From Deinococcus humi (lineage in GTDB: Bacteria; Deinococcota; Deinococci; Deinococcales; Deinococcaceae): a DNA stretch of 64,000 bases. The notes under the pieces are model-generated. The model searched no databases. It had not been told where the DNA came from and saw only the letters and a program-made list of their open reading frames with translations. Location: positions 124,001 to 188,000 of the forward strand of contig NZ_JACHFL010000004.1 of assembly GCF_014201875.1 (NCBI RefSeq). The letters are read 5' to 3'. Shown here in pieces: positions 1-8,691 of this stretch; position 1 is the first letter of the stretch, and every line of letters starts with the position of its first letter. The translations under genes and the position numbers were made by a program.

Positions 1-1
1 G

Positions 2-211
2 CTGACCGTCCAGACACAGGGGGCCCGCACAGTCAATGTCGAGGTACTAGGCCAGACTCTGACCCCCAAGCTGGAGGGCAACCGTGCCTCACTGGAATTC
101 ACGGTTCCTGCCGGCACCGTCCCAGGCAGTTACGACGTCAAGGTCACAGCTGTCGGTGACGGCGAAAGCAAGGTGCTCATCCTCAAGCTGCTGGTAATGG
201 CGGGGAAATGA
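2..211 (+). CDS. C-terminal end of an Ig-like/cell-surface protein (5' partial)
   Basis: The reading frame enters from the left edge and ends at TGA 209-211, giving 69 residues. The pattern of alternating beta strands (LTVQTQG, VNVEVLGQTLTP, LEFTVPAG, PGSYDVKVTAVG) ending in a short hydrophobic tail resembles the last Ig-like or cadherin-like domain of a secreted or surface-anchored protein; PGSYDVKV is typical of such folds. No catalytic residue is visible. A strong terminator follows after about 20 bases, so this is the end of its transcript. The upstream part lies outside the window, so the protein's full size and function cannot be told. Confidence 0.6.
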   Translation: MTVQTQGARTVNVEVLGQTLTPKLEGNRASLEFTVPAGTVPGSYDVKVTAVGDGESKVLILKLLVMAGK

Positions 212-230
212 TCTGATTAACAAAATCTCT

Positions 231-263
231 CGTCGGCGTCGCCTAGAGCGACGCCGATGTTTT
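231..263 (+). terminator. Rho-independent terminator
   Basis: Twelve-base arms at 231-242 and 248-259 pair throughout (one G-T pair) around a 5-base loop and are followed directly by TTTT (260-263). It lies 19 bases after the stop codon of the partial surface-protein gene. Confidence 0.85.
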
Positions 264-675
264 GCGTCGAGGGGCGGCACCCCGAGTCCAACCGAATCCG
301 GCAGCGCCGGATCACAACCCGTGGGGCAGAGCGTTAATGACCGATGGACATCAGCTGCTGGCATTAACGCCGCACGCTCGTTGACTCTGCCGTATAACTG
401 ATTGCGTACTTGCCTTCTCAGTCGCCTTAATTGCGTTATAAGAACAACGGGGCGGTATGCTATGTTAATAACCTCACAAGAGCGATTAACGCTATGGCTG
501 GTGCTGTAGCGCGGAGTTTCTGTAGGAAGCCGACCTTCACCGCCCCTTCAAAACATAGAACGCAACCATATCGAGTGACGACCGTGAGCAGGCCGCCAAG
601 CGAAATAGTCGAAAAGTGAATGGAACGGCGCGCCTGGTCACAGCCGCTGCCAGTCTCAGGAGATACGGGGGAGCC
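264..675. other. Intergenic region upstream of the BTAD regulator
   Basis: About 410 bases with no convincing gene; short open frames here lack ribosome sites and family resemblance. It is more AT-rich than its surroundings and holds a 9-base inverted repeat, GCGTTAATG (331-339) and CATTAACGC (362-370), with a third partial copy ATTAACGCT at 485-493. A weak promoter-like pair is TTGCGT (431-436) and TATGCT (456-461), spacing 19. The repeated element may bind a regulator of the gene that starts at 676, but this is a guess. Confidence 0.4.
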
Positions 676-2940
676 ATGCTTACCATGCATCTGCTAGGTC
701 ATGTCCATGCCAGTCGCGGAAGGCAGCCCTTGCAACTGTCCAGCAAGTCGGTGGCCTTGCTAAGCTACTTAACGCTGGAGGGCCGGCCCCACCACCGTGA
801 GCATTTGGCCGGGCTTCTGTGGGACACTCCGGACGCCCTGCGAAACTTGCGGGTCGAGCTGGTCCGGCTCAAGGGACGGGGGGTTGACCCCTTTCCGGCG
901 CGCCAGCCGATGCTGACGCTCAGTTGCCCCACCGATCTGGACGGATGGCTCTCAGCCCCCCACCCTGCACAGGAACGAGACCTGATCGGCTGGCTCTCGC
1001 ACCTGCACGGACCGGCCCTGAGCGGCCTGGAGGATCTGGGAACCCCGGAGTTTCAGGCGTGGGTGGATCAACAGCGCCAGATGATCCACGACCGCATTGA
1101 GGAGCGTCTACGCCTGGCCTATTCACGCTATGAACAGCACGGACAGGACGCGTGCGCTGCCCTGGTATGTGCCCGCGCGGATCTGCTGGGGCTGGAACTC
1201 GGCACGCCGCATCTGCCGATCGATCACACAGTCCCAGCCTTCAGGTGGCCGGCCCAGGAAGAACTGCTCCGGCAGGTGCTGATTCAGGCCAGAGAATCCT
1301 CCCAGCTGGTGCTGTTGCAGGGCCACAGCGAAACCCGGCGTGACCTGCTGCGCCGCCTGGTTGAAGACACCCCCTGGACTGCCGTACAAGTTCAGGTCAC
1401 GGTCCGGCAATCCCTGTTACTGGCGGCGCTGATACAACATCTGCGGCAGATCATGACCGCCGATCAGCGCGCGCAACTGCCTTCTACACACAGCAGCGAT
1501 CCTGAATTGGCACTGATCGAACTGGGTCAGTTGATGTCCACGGTGGGTCAGCCACTGCTGGTCGCCCTGCACGACATGCCACACCCGGCGCAGTGGCCCG
1601 ACTGGCTGGGACCCATGCTGGGATTCCTTGTGGATTTACCGCTGCCGCTGGTCCTGGTTGTCAGCACCACTGCGCCGGGTGTGGCCAGCAGTCTGAGGCC
1701 TGCGCTCGGGCAATTTGCCCGCCCCCGTCTGCATGCCGTCACCTTGCCGCCCATCAGCGTCCAAGAGGTGATGCGCCTCCTGGACAGGCTACCATCGACT
1801 GATTCTCAACACCTCTCGGCACCGGACGATCTGCTCCGTGCGCACGCCACCCGGCTGGTTCAGCGCTCGGAGGGCATCCCCATGTATATCCGGGCATTGC
1901 TGGACGACAATGACCGGGTGCTCCAGGGGGACGCCCGGTTGCCTGTGCAGGTCCGTGACCGGCTGTTGGCCCACCTGTCCAGCTTTCCCACGTTACTGCA
2001 AGAGCAGTTTGCGAAACTGGCGCAGATCTACGGACGCTTTGACCCTGCGCTGGCCAGCACACTGCTGGGCGAATCCGCCACGGAGGTCTTGCGAATCGGC
2101 CTCCTGAGCGGCGTGCTGGTTCCCGCTGGAGCGGCCGAGCGGCTGACACTGCCGCAACTGACCCACCGTATCAGCGACACCGAGAACCACCTGACCTTCG
2201 CCAGCGAGGTGCTGCGTAGCGCACTGGCCTCCTCACTCCCGCCCCAAGAGCGCCAGACCGTCCGCGCCACACTGGCGAACCTGCTGCTGCCCTGCGAGCC
2301 ACATCTGAGTCTGATCTACGCAGCCCGCGCCGGGCTGCAGGAGTTATCTGAGGCAGCGGACGACGCCCTGCCAGCCCCGCCGCTCATCCCCTGTGAACGA
2401 CAGGCTCGCACACAACTGGTCGTGGCGCCGGAGACGTTGCCGCATGCCCGCCACGAGGTCCGCACCCCTGGCGGCTACCGGGTGGGGCTGGACAGCGGTT
2501 ATCTGGAGGTGCTGCGGCGGGGACCACCCGGTCCGCCCCCGCTGTTGACCCTGCTGTTGCCCGGCCAGGGCAGAGGCCACTGGACGCTGAGTGCAAGAGT
2601 CGATGTGGTCAGCCCCCCTCAGCCCGGTATGCCTATTTCTCCCTTTCTCCTGGGGGTACAGACGGGAGCCGGCCCACGCATGGTCTATGCCACAGGAACC
2701 ATTCCGGACCAGACCGTAGACGGCATGGAGCAGCGTTTCGGAGGAGTACTGCCGTTGGGTCACTGGTTTTCCCTGACGGGTCAGGGGGAGGCCGGTCTGC
2801 TGGAACTGAGTGTCCGGGCCAGGGACGTCGCCCTGACCGTGGGCGCACTGTGCTGGGGCAACCAGACCCTGCGTGACCTGTGCCGGACTGCGTTCCTTCA
2901 GGAGGCGCGCGTCGCAAGAAGCTGGGCGCCTACGCCATAG
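676..2940 (+). CDS. BTAD-domain (SARP/MalT-like) transcriptional regulator
   Basis: 754 residues. The N-terminal ~90 residues look like a winged-helix DNA-binding domain (SKSVALLSYLTLEG, HHREHLAGLLW, ALRNLRVELVRLKG), followed by a helical bacterial transcriptional activator domain to about residue 170. The middle resembles the ATPase module of STAND regulators, but the expected P-loop is degenerate: QGHSETRRD stands where GxxxxGKS would be, so ATP binding is doubtful. The C-terminal ~150 residues look beta-rich. I chose ATG 676 because GGGGGAG lies just upstream; an in-frame ATG at 616 has no such site. It sits alone after a surface-protein gene, a pairing that suggests but does not prove control of that gene. 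The target is unknown. Confidence 0.7.
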   Translation: MLTMHLLGHVHASRGRQPLQLSSKSVALLSYLTLEGRPHHREHLAGLLWDTPDALRNLRVELVRLKGRGVDPFPARQPMLTLSCPTDLDGWLSAPHPAQERDLIGWLSHLHGPALSGLEDLGTPEFQAWVDQQRQMIHDRIEERLRLAYSRYEQHGQDACAALVCARADLLGLELGTPHLPIDHTVPAFRWPAQEELLRQVLIQARESSQLVLLQGHSETRRDLLRRLVEDTPWTAVQVQVTVRQSLLLAALIQHLRQIMTADQRAQLPSTHSSDPELALIELGQLMSTVGQPLLVALHDMPHPAQWPDWLGPMLGFLVDLPLPLVLVVSTTAPGVASSLRPALGQFARPRLHAVTLPPISVQEVMRLLDRLPSTDSQHLSAPDDLLRAHATRLVQRSEGIPMYIRALLDDNDRVLQGDARLPVQVRDRLLAHLSSFPTLLQEQFAKLAQIYGRFDPALASTLLGESATEVLRIGLLSGVLVPAGAAERLTLPQLTHRISDTENHLTFASEVLRSALASSLPPQERQTVRATLANLLLPCEPHLSLIYAARAGLQELSEAADDALPAPPLIPCERQARTQLVVAPETLPHARHEVRTPGGYRVGLDSGYLEVLRRGPPGPPPLLTLLLPGQGRGHWTLSARVDVVSPPQPGMPISPFLLGVQTGAGPRMVYATGTIPDQTVDGMEQRFGGVLPLGHWFSLTGQGEAGLLELSVRARDVALTVGALCWGNQTLRDLCRTAFLQEARVARSWAPTP

Positions 2941-2966
2941 CAGGGTTGATGGCATAGGCGCCCAGC
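2921..2966 (+). terminator. Hairpin spanning the stop codon of the BTAD gene
   Basis: Eighteen-base arms at 2921-2938 and 2949-2966 pair with one mismatch around a 10-base loop that holds the TAG stop codon (2938-2940). There is no T-tract after it, so it may be a Rho-assisted or bidirectional terminator, or an RNA-stability element. Confidence 0.55.
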
Positions 2967-3143
2967 GGCCTAGAGGGCACCGTGGGACTACACACCAGGT
3001 GCATTGCCCGGGGCATGCCTACGGCTACCATCATTGAACGCCTTTGACTGGCGTCAGTCGGCATCCTGAGCAGGATGAGCGCTGGACCTAGCCCAGCGGT
3101 GCGGTTCTTCGCCACCCTGACGAGGGAAAGCGCCCTCCTAACC

Positions 3144-3149
3144 TATGTT
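3144..3149 (+). promoter_or_regulatory. -10 box of a leaderless promoter for the META-domain gene
   Basis: TATGTT ends 7 bases before an in-frame GTG at 3157. In Deinococcus a TANNNT box at this distance usually places the transcript start on the start codon. No good -35 box is visible. Confidence 0.45.
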
Positions 3150-3156
3150 GCGTCAG

Positions 3157-3615
3157 GTGACCATCATCACCTTCTGCCACCGTTCGGCCATGCGCCTTTC
3201 TACCCTGCATATCCTTCCCGCCCTATTGCTGACTTCCAGCGCCTGGGCCGTCCAACTCCCACCCCTAAGCGGCATCTGGGCACTTCGGACGGCTCTTCCT
3301 GAGGGCAGCGCTGTGCTGGGTGACGCTCAGCCCGCAGCTGAAGTGTTTATTTCTAACACCCATGTAAGGGGGCAATTCGGGTGCGGACGGTTTCAGGGTG
3401 ATTTGACGGCCAGCGATTTGAAAGTAAGGTTTTCCGTGCGGACCCTGCCGCCCTCGCCAACCGAACGGTGCGTGTACGCCGGCGACAACCCACTGGTCAA
3501 TGCGCTCAACAGTGCGACGCGCTACGCCATCGGGCAGCGTCAGCTGGTGGTTTTTTCAGGAAAGACGCGGTTGGTCTTTGAGCGCATCGGCTTCGTAACA
3601 CCCAGCCGCAAGTAA
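3157..3615 (+). CDS. Secreted META/HslJ-like domain protein
   Basis: 152 residues. It begins with a signal peptide (hydrophobic core LHILPALLLTSSAWA, cleavage likely after AWA at about residue 31), then a small domain with GQFGCGRFQGDLTASDLKV, which matches the GCN-x-SG-x-Y and TLDG-x-L pattern of META/HslJ domains, and a conserved cysteine near PTERC. Family members are envelope or stress-related proteins with no known enzyme activity. I chose GTG 3157 because of the -10 box TATGTT; ATG 3145 would lie inside that box and ATG 3190 would shorten the signal peptide n-region. It stands alone between the regulator and the GGDEF-EAL gene. Confidence 0.6.
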   Translation: MTIITFCHRSAMRLSTLHILPALLLTSSAWAVQLPPLSGIWALRTALPEGSAVLGDAQPAAEVFISNTHVRGQFGCGRFQGDLTASDLKVRFSVRTLPPSPTERCVYAGDNPLVNALNSATRYAIGQRQLVVFSGKTRLVFERIGFVTPSRK

Positions 3616-3922
3616 GGGGCAACAAATGACGCGGCCAAGGCCGGTCCAATGCGGGGCTTCCGGATAGATGGTGTCGCTTTTACAGAAGACTCCAGGCCAG
3701 TTGCGTCCATACAGCCATCCCGTCAGTGCAGGCAAGGCGACACCTTCTGACCGCCGTCCGCCCGCCTGGGCGAGGCTGTCGGTCTGGGAGAGTCTGGTTC
3801 ACGCACACTGGAGAGGCTCCCGCCGAGACCCAACTTGGGTTGAAAGGCAGTAGCGTCCACACATTCGGCTTCCTGCCACAGTAAGAGTTGAGTGTGGCGC
3901 TCATGCTTATCATTGTGAGAAC
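3616..3922. other. Intergenic region before the GGDEF-EAL gene
   Basis: 307 bases without a convincing gene. A 61-codon open frame at 3668-3853 has no ribosome site or family likeness. Near the right end, TTGAGT and CATTGT are 17 bases apart, and the second ends 6 bases before ATG 3923, which fits a leaderless promoter with a weak -10. Confidence 0.4.
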
Positions 3923-5857
3923 ATGACCCGTCTTGCCCGCTACCTCTCAGCGCGCTCAGCGCACTCGGACGGTTGGCGACTGATCCTGCTGCTGGCCATG
4001 CCCGTTGCAGCAGTTGCTTTCTTCCTGGGCGCTATTCTCGATCCGCTGAGTGGGCAGGCCACCCCCTTCGATATGCTGGCCTATCCTGCCCTCACCATCG
4101 GGCTGCTGGTTCTGGAGCTGGCGCTGTGGCGCAAACCGCGCTCCACCGACCGGGTGGTCACCGCCCTGGTCCTACTGTCCTGCGCCTTCTTCCTCAGCAA
4201 ATTGATCTATCTGCTGTACTTCCTTCCACCGGGGCCTTCCGTCCAGGTGGAAATGACCGAATCGTTTTTCTGGATTCCAGCGGTCTACGTGCTCTCCCTA
4301 TTCATTCCCAGTCTGAAGGCCGCGCGCAACATCACCTTTGTCTTCTTCGCGGCCATGGTGCTGTGCAGCGTCGGCTATGCGGCCCTGAACGGCTGGACCA
4401 CGCAGTCGGGCGGCGTGCTGTTCGCGCTGATCGAGATGTTGCTCGCCAATCTGACGCTGCTGACGCTGACGCAGGCGTTCATCGGATACAAGGACCGTCT
4501 CTCCAGTGTTCAGGCGCAGGCCCAGACCTTGCAGCGCCTCGTTCACACGGACCTGCTGACCGGGCTGCCCAGCCGCCTGCGCCTGGAGAGGGAACTGGGC
4601 CACGCGGTGGAACGCGGCGAGGCCTTCACCCTGCTGTTTATCGACGTGGACGGTTTCAAGATGGTCAACGATACCCTGGGCCACAGCGCGGGCGACGAGG
4701 TGCTCCGGAATCTGGCCGGACGCCTGCAGTCGGTCCTCCAGCAGAGGGACCTGGCAGCCCGCATCGGCGGCGACGAATTTGTGGTGATCGTCCGTGATAC
4801 ACCGCCCGCGTGGTCCGCCGCTCTAGCCCAGCAACTGCTGGCCGGACTGATTCTCCCCTTCACGGTCCGCGGACAGCAGATCCAGCTCAGCGCCAGCATC
4901 GGGATCAGCGTCTACCCCGACGACAGTCAGGACGCCGAAACCCTGCTCAGGCATGCGGACGCCGCGATGTATCAGGTCAAGCGCTCCGGGCGTAATGGAG
5001 TCCGGCGCTTCGATGCGGCGCTTGACGCCGAGCTGGAGCGCACCGTTTTGCTGACCCGTGAATTTCAGTCCGCACTGACCAGAGACCAGTTGACGTTGGT
5101 CTACCAGCCGATCTACAACCTTAAAACGGGCGAGTTGAGCAAGATTGAAGCCCTGGTGCGCTGGACCCACCCCGAATTCGGCGTGATCTCGCCCAGTGTC
5201 TTTATTCCCATCGCCGAGACCAGTGGGCAGATCATGTCGGTGGGCCGCTGGGTACTGGAGCAGGCCTGCTTGCAAGCCTGTCGCTGGCGTGAACACCACG
5301 GCTGGGCTGGAACAGTCACGGTCAATGTTTCGCCGGTTCAGTTCGCGCAGCCTGGATTCGTCGACGAGGTCAAACAGGCCCTGCTGCTGAGCGGTCTGCC
5401 TGCCCACAAACTGGAACTCGAACTGACCGAGGGCGCGGTCATTCATAGTCCCACCCTGGTGCAGACCGCTTTAAGGGGGCTGCAACGGCTTGGGGTGGAA
5501 ATCGCCATTGACGACTTCGGCACCGGGTACTCCTCCCTGGCCTATCTGCGCGATCTACCGATCGGCTGCATCAAGATTGACCGCTCGTTTACCGAAGATC
5601 TCGCCTCGCCCCGCCGCGCGCCGCAGTACGCCGTAGCGCTTATCACGGCCATCGTGGGCATTGCCCGGACGCTTGACCTGCAGGTGGTGGCCGAGGGCGT
5701 CGAGACACACGAGCAGGTGGAGGCCGTCCGCGGCCTGGGCTGCGACTTCGCGCAGGGCTATTTCTTTGCCCGCCCCCTGGACGCCGGTCGAATGGACGAA
5801 CTGCTGGACCCGGGCCAGCCCGAGCTGAACGTCGGCTGGCACAAGCGCCTGAACTGA
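3923..5857 (+). CDS. Membrane-bound GGDEF-EAL cyclic di-GMP protein
   Basis: 644 residues. The first ~190 residues hold about six hydrophobic segments (for example LILLLAMPVAAVAFFLG and ALTIGLLVLELAL), a membrane sensor of no recognised family. Then follow a GGDEF domain (motif intact at residues 282-286, ARIGGDEF) and an EAL domain (EAL at 409-411, with NVSPVQF, ELTEG, DDFGTGYSS, KIDRSF and AEGVET all present). Both diguanylate cyclase and phosphodiesterase residues look complete. The usual RxxD inhibitory site before GGDEF reads QQRD, so product inhibition through that site is probably lost. Its target process cannot be told from the neighbours. The start fits a 6-base gap from a CATTGT box. 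Confidence 0.9.
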   Translation: MTRLARYLSARSAHSDGWRLILLLAMPVAAVAFFLGAILDPLSGQATPFDMLAYPALTIGLLVLELALWRKPRSTDRVVTALVLLSCAFFLSKLIYLLYFLPPGPSVQVEMTESFFWIPAVYVLSLFIPSLKAARNITFVFFAAMVLCSVGYAALNGWTTQSGGVLFALIEMLLANLTLLTLTQAFIGYKDRLSSVQAQAQTLQRLVHTDLLTGLPSRLRLERELGHAVERGEAFTLLFIDVDGFKMVNDTLGHSAGDEVLRNLAGRLQSVLQQRDLAARIGGDEFVVIVRDTPPAWSAALAQQLLAGLILPFTVRGQQIQLSASIGISVYPDDSQDAETLLRHADAAMYQVKRSGRNGVRRFDAALDAELERTVLLTREFQSALTRDQLTLVYQPIYNLKTGELSKIEALVRWTHPEFGVISPSVFIPIAETSGQIMSVGRWVLEQACLQACRWREHHGWAGTVTVNVSPVQFAQPGFVDEVKQALLLSGLPAHKLELELTEGAVIHSPTLVQTALRGLQRLGVEIAIDDFGTGYSSLAYLRDLPIGCIKIDRSFTEDLASPRRAPQYAVALITAIVGIARTLDLQVVAEGVETHEQVEAVRGLGCDFAQGYFFARPLDAGRMDELLDPGQPELNVGWHKRLN

Positions 5858-5960
5858 AGCAGAGGATGGGGCATGCCAGAGAACAGATGTGCGGCCCGGC
5901 GTGTCCAGCAGACACGCTACCTTGGGGAATCCACTCTCATTCGATATTTTCGGAGGTCCC

Positions 5961-6884
5961 ATGGTCCCCAGCGCCAGTCCAGTACTCTATTGCCCCCCCA
6001 CCACCAAGCTCGATTCCCGTGAACTGCTGGACCGCATCTGCGTTCGCCCACCGTACTTCGCGCTGGAAGCGCTCCGCTGCGATGATCAAGACCTGCTGGC
6101 CGAGGTTCAGGCCGAACTGCCCCGCAGCGCTGAACTCGGCCCCATCCAGGGCGCAGAACTGAGCCGGCACGCCGCCATCGCGGGCCTGTGTGTAGCGGCA
6201 ATGGCGCAGCCGGACGATCAACGCCGCTATTACCTGGCCCAGCGCGCCACCTACTGGGGCTTTGCCAACCGCGCGCCTTACGGTTCCCGGATCACCCTGC
6301 GGGCCAGCCTGCTGGACCTGACCCGGCGGGAGGCCACGGCCCGCATCCACGCGTCTGCCGGGGGACAACCGCTGGCCGAGGTCGAGGTGCAATACACGAT
6401 CCTGACGGACAATGCCTTCGCCCGGTTGTTTCGCTCACGCGAGCGCGCCGACATTGTGGGGCAGCCGCTGGACCGGATGCCGCCGCTGCCTGCAGGCAGG
6501 CTCTCGCGAGAGGGTGACCTGTGGACCCGCCACATTGCCGAGGTTCCCGTCGCCGCCTGTGCCGGTCATTTCGAGCGTTACCCGGCCATGCCCGTGGCCA
6601 TCCTGATGGGTCAGCTCTCCCAGCTCGCCGGCCTGAGTCTGGGCCAGGATCAGCCGTTCTGGATTCCACAGGCCAGCGTCGAAGCCCATGACTTCTGCTG
6701 GGCCGGCGAGCCGGTGACCTTCAGTGCGAGGGCTACCACCCGCGAGGGAGACCTGAACCACTTCGCGTGCCAGGCTGTGGCCTCAGAGCGGACGGTGGGT
6801 CAGATGCAATTGACCCTGCAGCGCCCCACCGAAAAGCCCGCGCAGCAAGACATCGACGGGACTTTCCTTACCGGAACCGACTAA
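5961..6884 (+). CDS. Probable double-hotdog (FabZ/thioesterase-like) protein
   Basis: 307 residues. The first half (YYLAQRATYWGF ... AEVEVQYTI) and the second half (GHFERYPAMPVAILMG ... HDFCWAGEPVTFSARA) each look like a hotdog fold. The second resembles the GHFPG-x-PxMPG segment of FabA/FabZ dehydratases and keeps the histidine, but the acidic residue expected on the following helix is not obvious. It may act on acyl-ACP or acyl-CoA, yet activity is uncertain. I chose ATG 5961 because CGGAGGT lies 4 bases upstream; an upstream in-frame ATG at 5889 has no ribosome site. It stands alone between the c-di-GMP gene and cobS, with no clear operon partner. Confidence 0.55.
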   Translation: MVPSASPVLYCPPTTKLDSRELLDRICVRPPYFALEALRCDDQDLLAEVQAELPRSAELGPIQGAELSRHAAIAGLCVAAMAQPDDQRRYYLAQRATYWGFANRAPYGSRITLRASLLDLTRREATARIHASAGGQPLAEVEVQYTILTDNAFARLFRSRERADIVGQPLDRMPPLPAGRLSREGDLWTRHIAEVPVAACAGHFERYPAMPVAILMGQLSQLAGLSLGQDQPFWIPQASVEAHDFCWAGEPVTFSARATTREGDLNHFACQAVASERTVGQMQLTLQRPTEKPAQQDIDGTFLTGTD

Positions 6885-7040
6885 TAAGTCGACGCCGACA
6901 CGCTTGCTCTCTGTGTGATTCCAGATTGCGGGAGGTCTCGCGTCGGCCCTCCTCTGTAAGGACAGCCTGGCGTCCATTGATGTGACCAGACAGGCGGTGC
7001 CGCCACGGGCGCCCTGTTCTATCTCCAGGGGCAAAAGCGC

Positions 7041-7046
7041 TAGCCT
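7041..7046 (+). promoter_or_regulatory. -10 box of a leaderless promoter for cobS
   Basis: TAGCCT ends 7 bases before the ATG at 7054; TTCTAT lies 18 bases upstream as a poor -35. No ribosome site precedes ATG 7054, which fits a leaderless transcript. Confidence 0.45.
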
Positions 7047-7053
7047 GGACGCT

Positions 7054-7812
7054 ATGCGCCCCGGTTCCTCACGCGGGATGAGGCGGTGGACGCCATCGTC
7101 CCAACTGCGCGCCGCCCATCTGGCCCTGACCTTCCTGACCACCCTGCCGCTGCCCCACATCCACGAGGTCCGAGACGGTGATTTCGCGCGGGCCTCGGCG
7201 TACTACCCGCTGGCAGGCTATGCCGTCGGCGGACTGGTCTCTGGCCTGCTATGGCTGGGACTGCCCCTGCCCGGCGGCGTGGTGGCCGCGCTGGCGGTGG
7301 GGGCGTGGCTGGGGGTCACCGGCATGCTGCACTTCGACGGACTGGTGGACAGCGCCGACGCCCTGTTCGCCATGAAAAGTCCGGCCCAGCGCCTGGAGAT
7401 CCTGCGCGACGTGCATGTGGGGGCCTTCGGGCTGGCGGTAGGCGTGCTGGCCTTGCTGACGCTGTGGAGCCTGCTGGCCGCGCCCCTTCCCTGGTACGCG
7501 CCGCTGGTGGCCGCCGTGTCAGCGCGCACGTTGCTCCTGCTGCCCATGAACCACTTCCCAGCGGCCCGCGAAGAATCCCTGGGCGCACGCTCGCGTGAAG
7601 GGCGCGTCGGGCTGGCGTTGCTGCTTGCGGCCCCCACGCTGCTGCTGCCGGGAGCCTGGCTCGCGTGGCTTGCGGCGCTGGCGGCCTGTCTGGTGGTGGC
7701 GGCTTTCAGCGCGCGGCGACTGGGCGGGGGCCTGAGCGGCGACATCTACGGGATGATCGTGGTCACGGCGGAACTGGCGGGGCTGTGCGCGTATGCCTGG
7801 GGCCGGGGGTGA
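7054..7812 (+). CDS. cobS: Adenosylcobinamide-GDP ribazoletransferase (cobalamin synthase)
   Basis: 252 residues, the usual size. CobS is a membrane enzyme that joins alpha-ribazole (or its phosphate) to adenosylcobinamide-GDP in the last part of B12 assembly. The family signature is clear: [12 protein letters not shown] near the start, [12 protein letters not shown], then [17 protein letters not shown] and REGRVG, with the catalytic acidic residues in [12 protein letters not shown]. About six hydrophobic segments follow. I chose ATG 7054 over the longer frame from 6982 because of the TAGCCT box and because homology starts near [18 protein letters not shown]. Its stop codon overlaps the GTG of the next gene. 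It lies upstream of the B12 riboswitch and is therefore not under it. Confidence 0.93.
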   Translation: MRPGSSRGMRRWTPSSQLRAAHLALTFLTTLPLPHIHEVRDGDFARASAYYPLAGYAVGGLVSGLLWLGLPLPGGVVAALAVGAWLGVTGMLHFDGLVDSADALFAMKSPAQRLEILRDVHVGAFGLAVGVLALLTLWSLLAAPLPWYAPLVAAVSARTLLLLPMNHFPAAREESLGARSREGRVGLALLLAAPTLLLPGAWLAWLAALAACLVVAAFSARRLGGGLSGDIYGMIVVTAELAGLCAYAWGRG

Positions 7813-8384
7813 CCCTCACGCTGTTTCTGGTGCGCCACGCGCCCACCGTACCGAATGCCCAGCGCCGCTACCCCCGCCCAGATGAGGATGCCCCCATCTC
7901 GCCCCAGGGGCGCCTTCTGGCCGCCAGCCTGAACCTGCCGCGTGACGCTGCCGCCTTCGTCTCACCCAGCTTGAGAACCAGGGAAACCGCGGCGCTGGCC
8001 GGCTTCCCTCACGCTGTCACGGTGCCTGGCCTTGCGGAGGCGAATTTCGGCGTGATGGCCGGACAGACCTGGACCGAGCTGGAAGCAAGGTACGGGAGCA
8101 GGCCACGCCACTGGATCGAGGCGCTGGCTGAGCCTGCAGCCGACGCAGGCCCACCAGGGGGCGAGACGGGTCACGGCTTTCACGCGCGCATCCAAGGGTG
8201 GCTAAGTGGCCTTCCACACGAGGGCCAGGTCATCGCCTTCACCCACGCCGGACCGCTGCTGGCAGCGCTGCGCCTGTGCGTGGGCCTGCGTGCCGCCGAG
8301 ATTGCCCCCGGCGGGGTGGCGGTGATCAGGCGGGCAGAGGACCACTGGTGGCTGAGCGAGTTGCGCCGAGCCAGCTTGTTCTGA
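7809..8384 (+). CDS. cobC: Histidine phosphatase family protein, probable alpha-ribazole phosphatase
   Basis: 191 residues. The N-terminus [10 protein letters not shown] carries the RH catalytic pair of the phosphoglycerate mutase-like superfamily (RHA instead of RHG); SLRTRETA and the later [12 protein letters not shown] supply the second arginine and histidine. The GTG start at 7809 overlaps the cobS stop as GTGA, so the two are translationally coupled. That context suggests CobC, which removes phosphate from alpha-ribazole-5'-phosphate or adenosylcobalamin-5'-phosphate. Sequence alone cannot exclude another phosphatase of this large family. Confidence 0.75.
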   Translation: MTLTLFLVRHAPTVPNAQRRYPRPDEDAPISPQGRLLAASLNLPRDAAAFVSPSLRTRETAALAGFPHAVTVPGLAEANFGVMAGQTWTELEARYGSRPRHWIEALAEPAADAGPPGGETGHGFHARIQGWLSGLPHEGQVIAFTHAGPLLAALRLCVGLRAAEIAPGGVAVIRRAEDHWWLSELRRASLF

Positions 8385-8424
8385 AGCTGGCGCCACCTCC
8401 CACCGCTGTGCTCTGCTAGGCTGC

Positions 8425-8560
8425 GCGCACCTGGGAAAGGGGAAGTCCGGTGAGATTCCGGCGCTGCCGCGCAACGGTATGCCACAAGCAGGTGGTGAAG
8501 CCCGAATGCCTCTCAGGGACGCTGGCCACTACGGCTCAGCACCTCTCGCCATCAGAGGGC
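8425..8560 (+). promoter_or_regulatory. Cobalamin (B12) riboswitch
   Basis: The conserved aptamer core is present on the plus strand: GGTGAGATTCCGGCGCTG (from 8449) leading to CGCGCAACGG, and a B12-box-like AAGCCCGAATGCCTCTC near 8498-8514. The order and spacing fit the cobalamin family. A -10-like TAGGCT sits at 8417-8422, just before the aptamer. When adenosylcobalamin binds, such elements usually favour a terminator, and one lies 46 bases further on. It should repress cobU and cobT. Ends are approximate. Confidence 0.88.
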
Positions 8561-8605
8561 CGCAAACCGAGTGTTGAATTTCCCCGTGGCCCCGCCACGC
8601 CTGTT

Positions 8606-8642
8606 CCCGCTCTGGCCCCGGCTGGAGTGGGCTTTTTCTTTT
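8606..8642 (+). terminator. Intrinsic terminator of the B12 riboswitch (expression platform)
   Basis: Arms at about 8606-8616 and 8621-8631 pair with three G-T wobbles, followed by CTTTTTCTTTT (8632-8642). It sits between the aptamer and cobU, where a B12-controlled transcription terminator is expected. Confidence 0.75.
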
Positions 8643-8691
8643 GCTGCGTCGCCCGCTTTCGCTGCCGCCCCCACGCAAACCGGAGTTTTTC

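Noticed and set aside
431..690. Short open frames on both strands upstream of the BTAD gene
   Set aside because: No ribosome sites, no family likeness and unusual amino-acid make-up; the plus frame overlaps the likely leader of the regulator.
3668..3913. 61-77 codon frames on both strands before the GGDEF-EAL gene
   Set aside because: Mutually overlapping, without ribosome sites or recognisable motifs.
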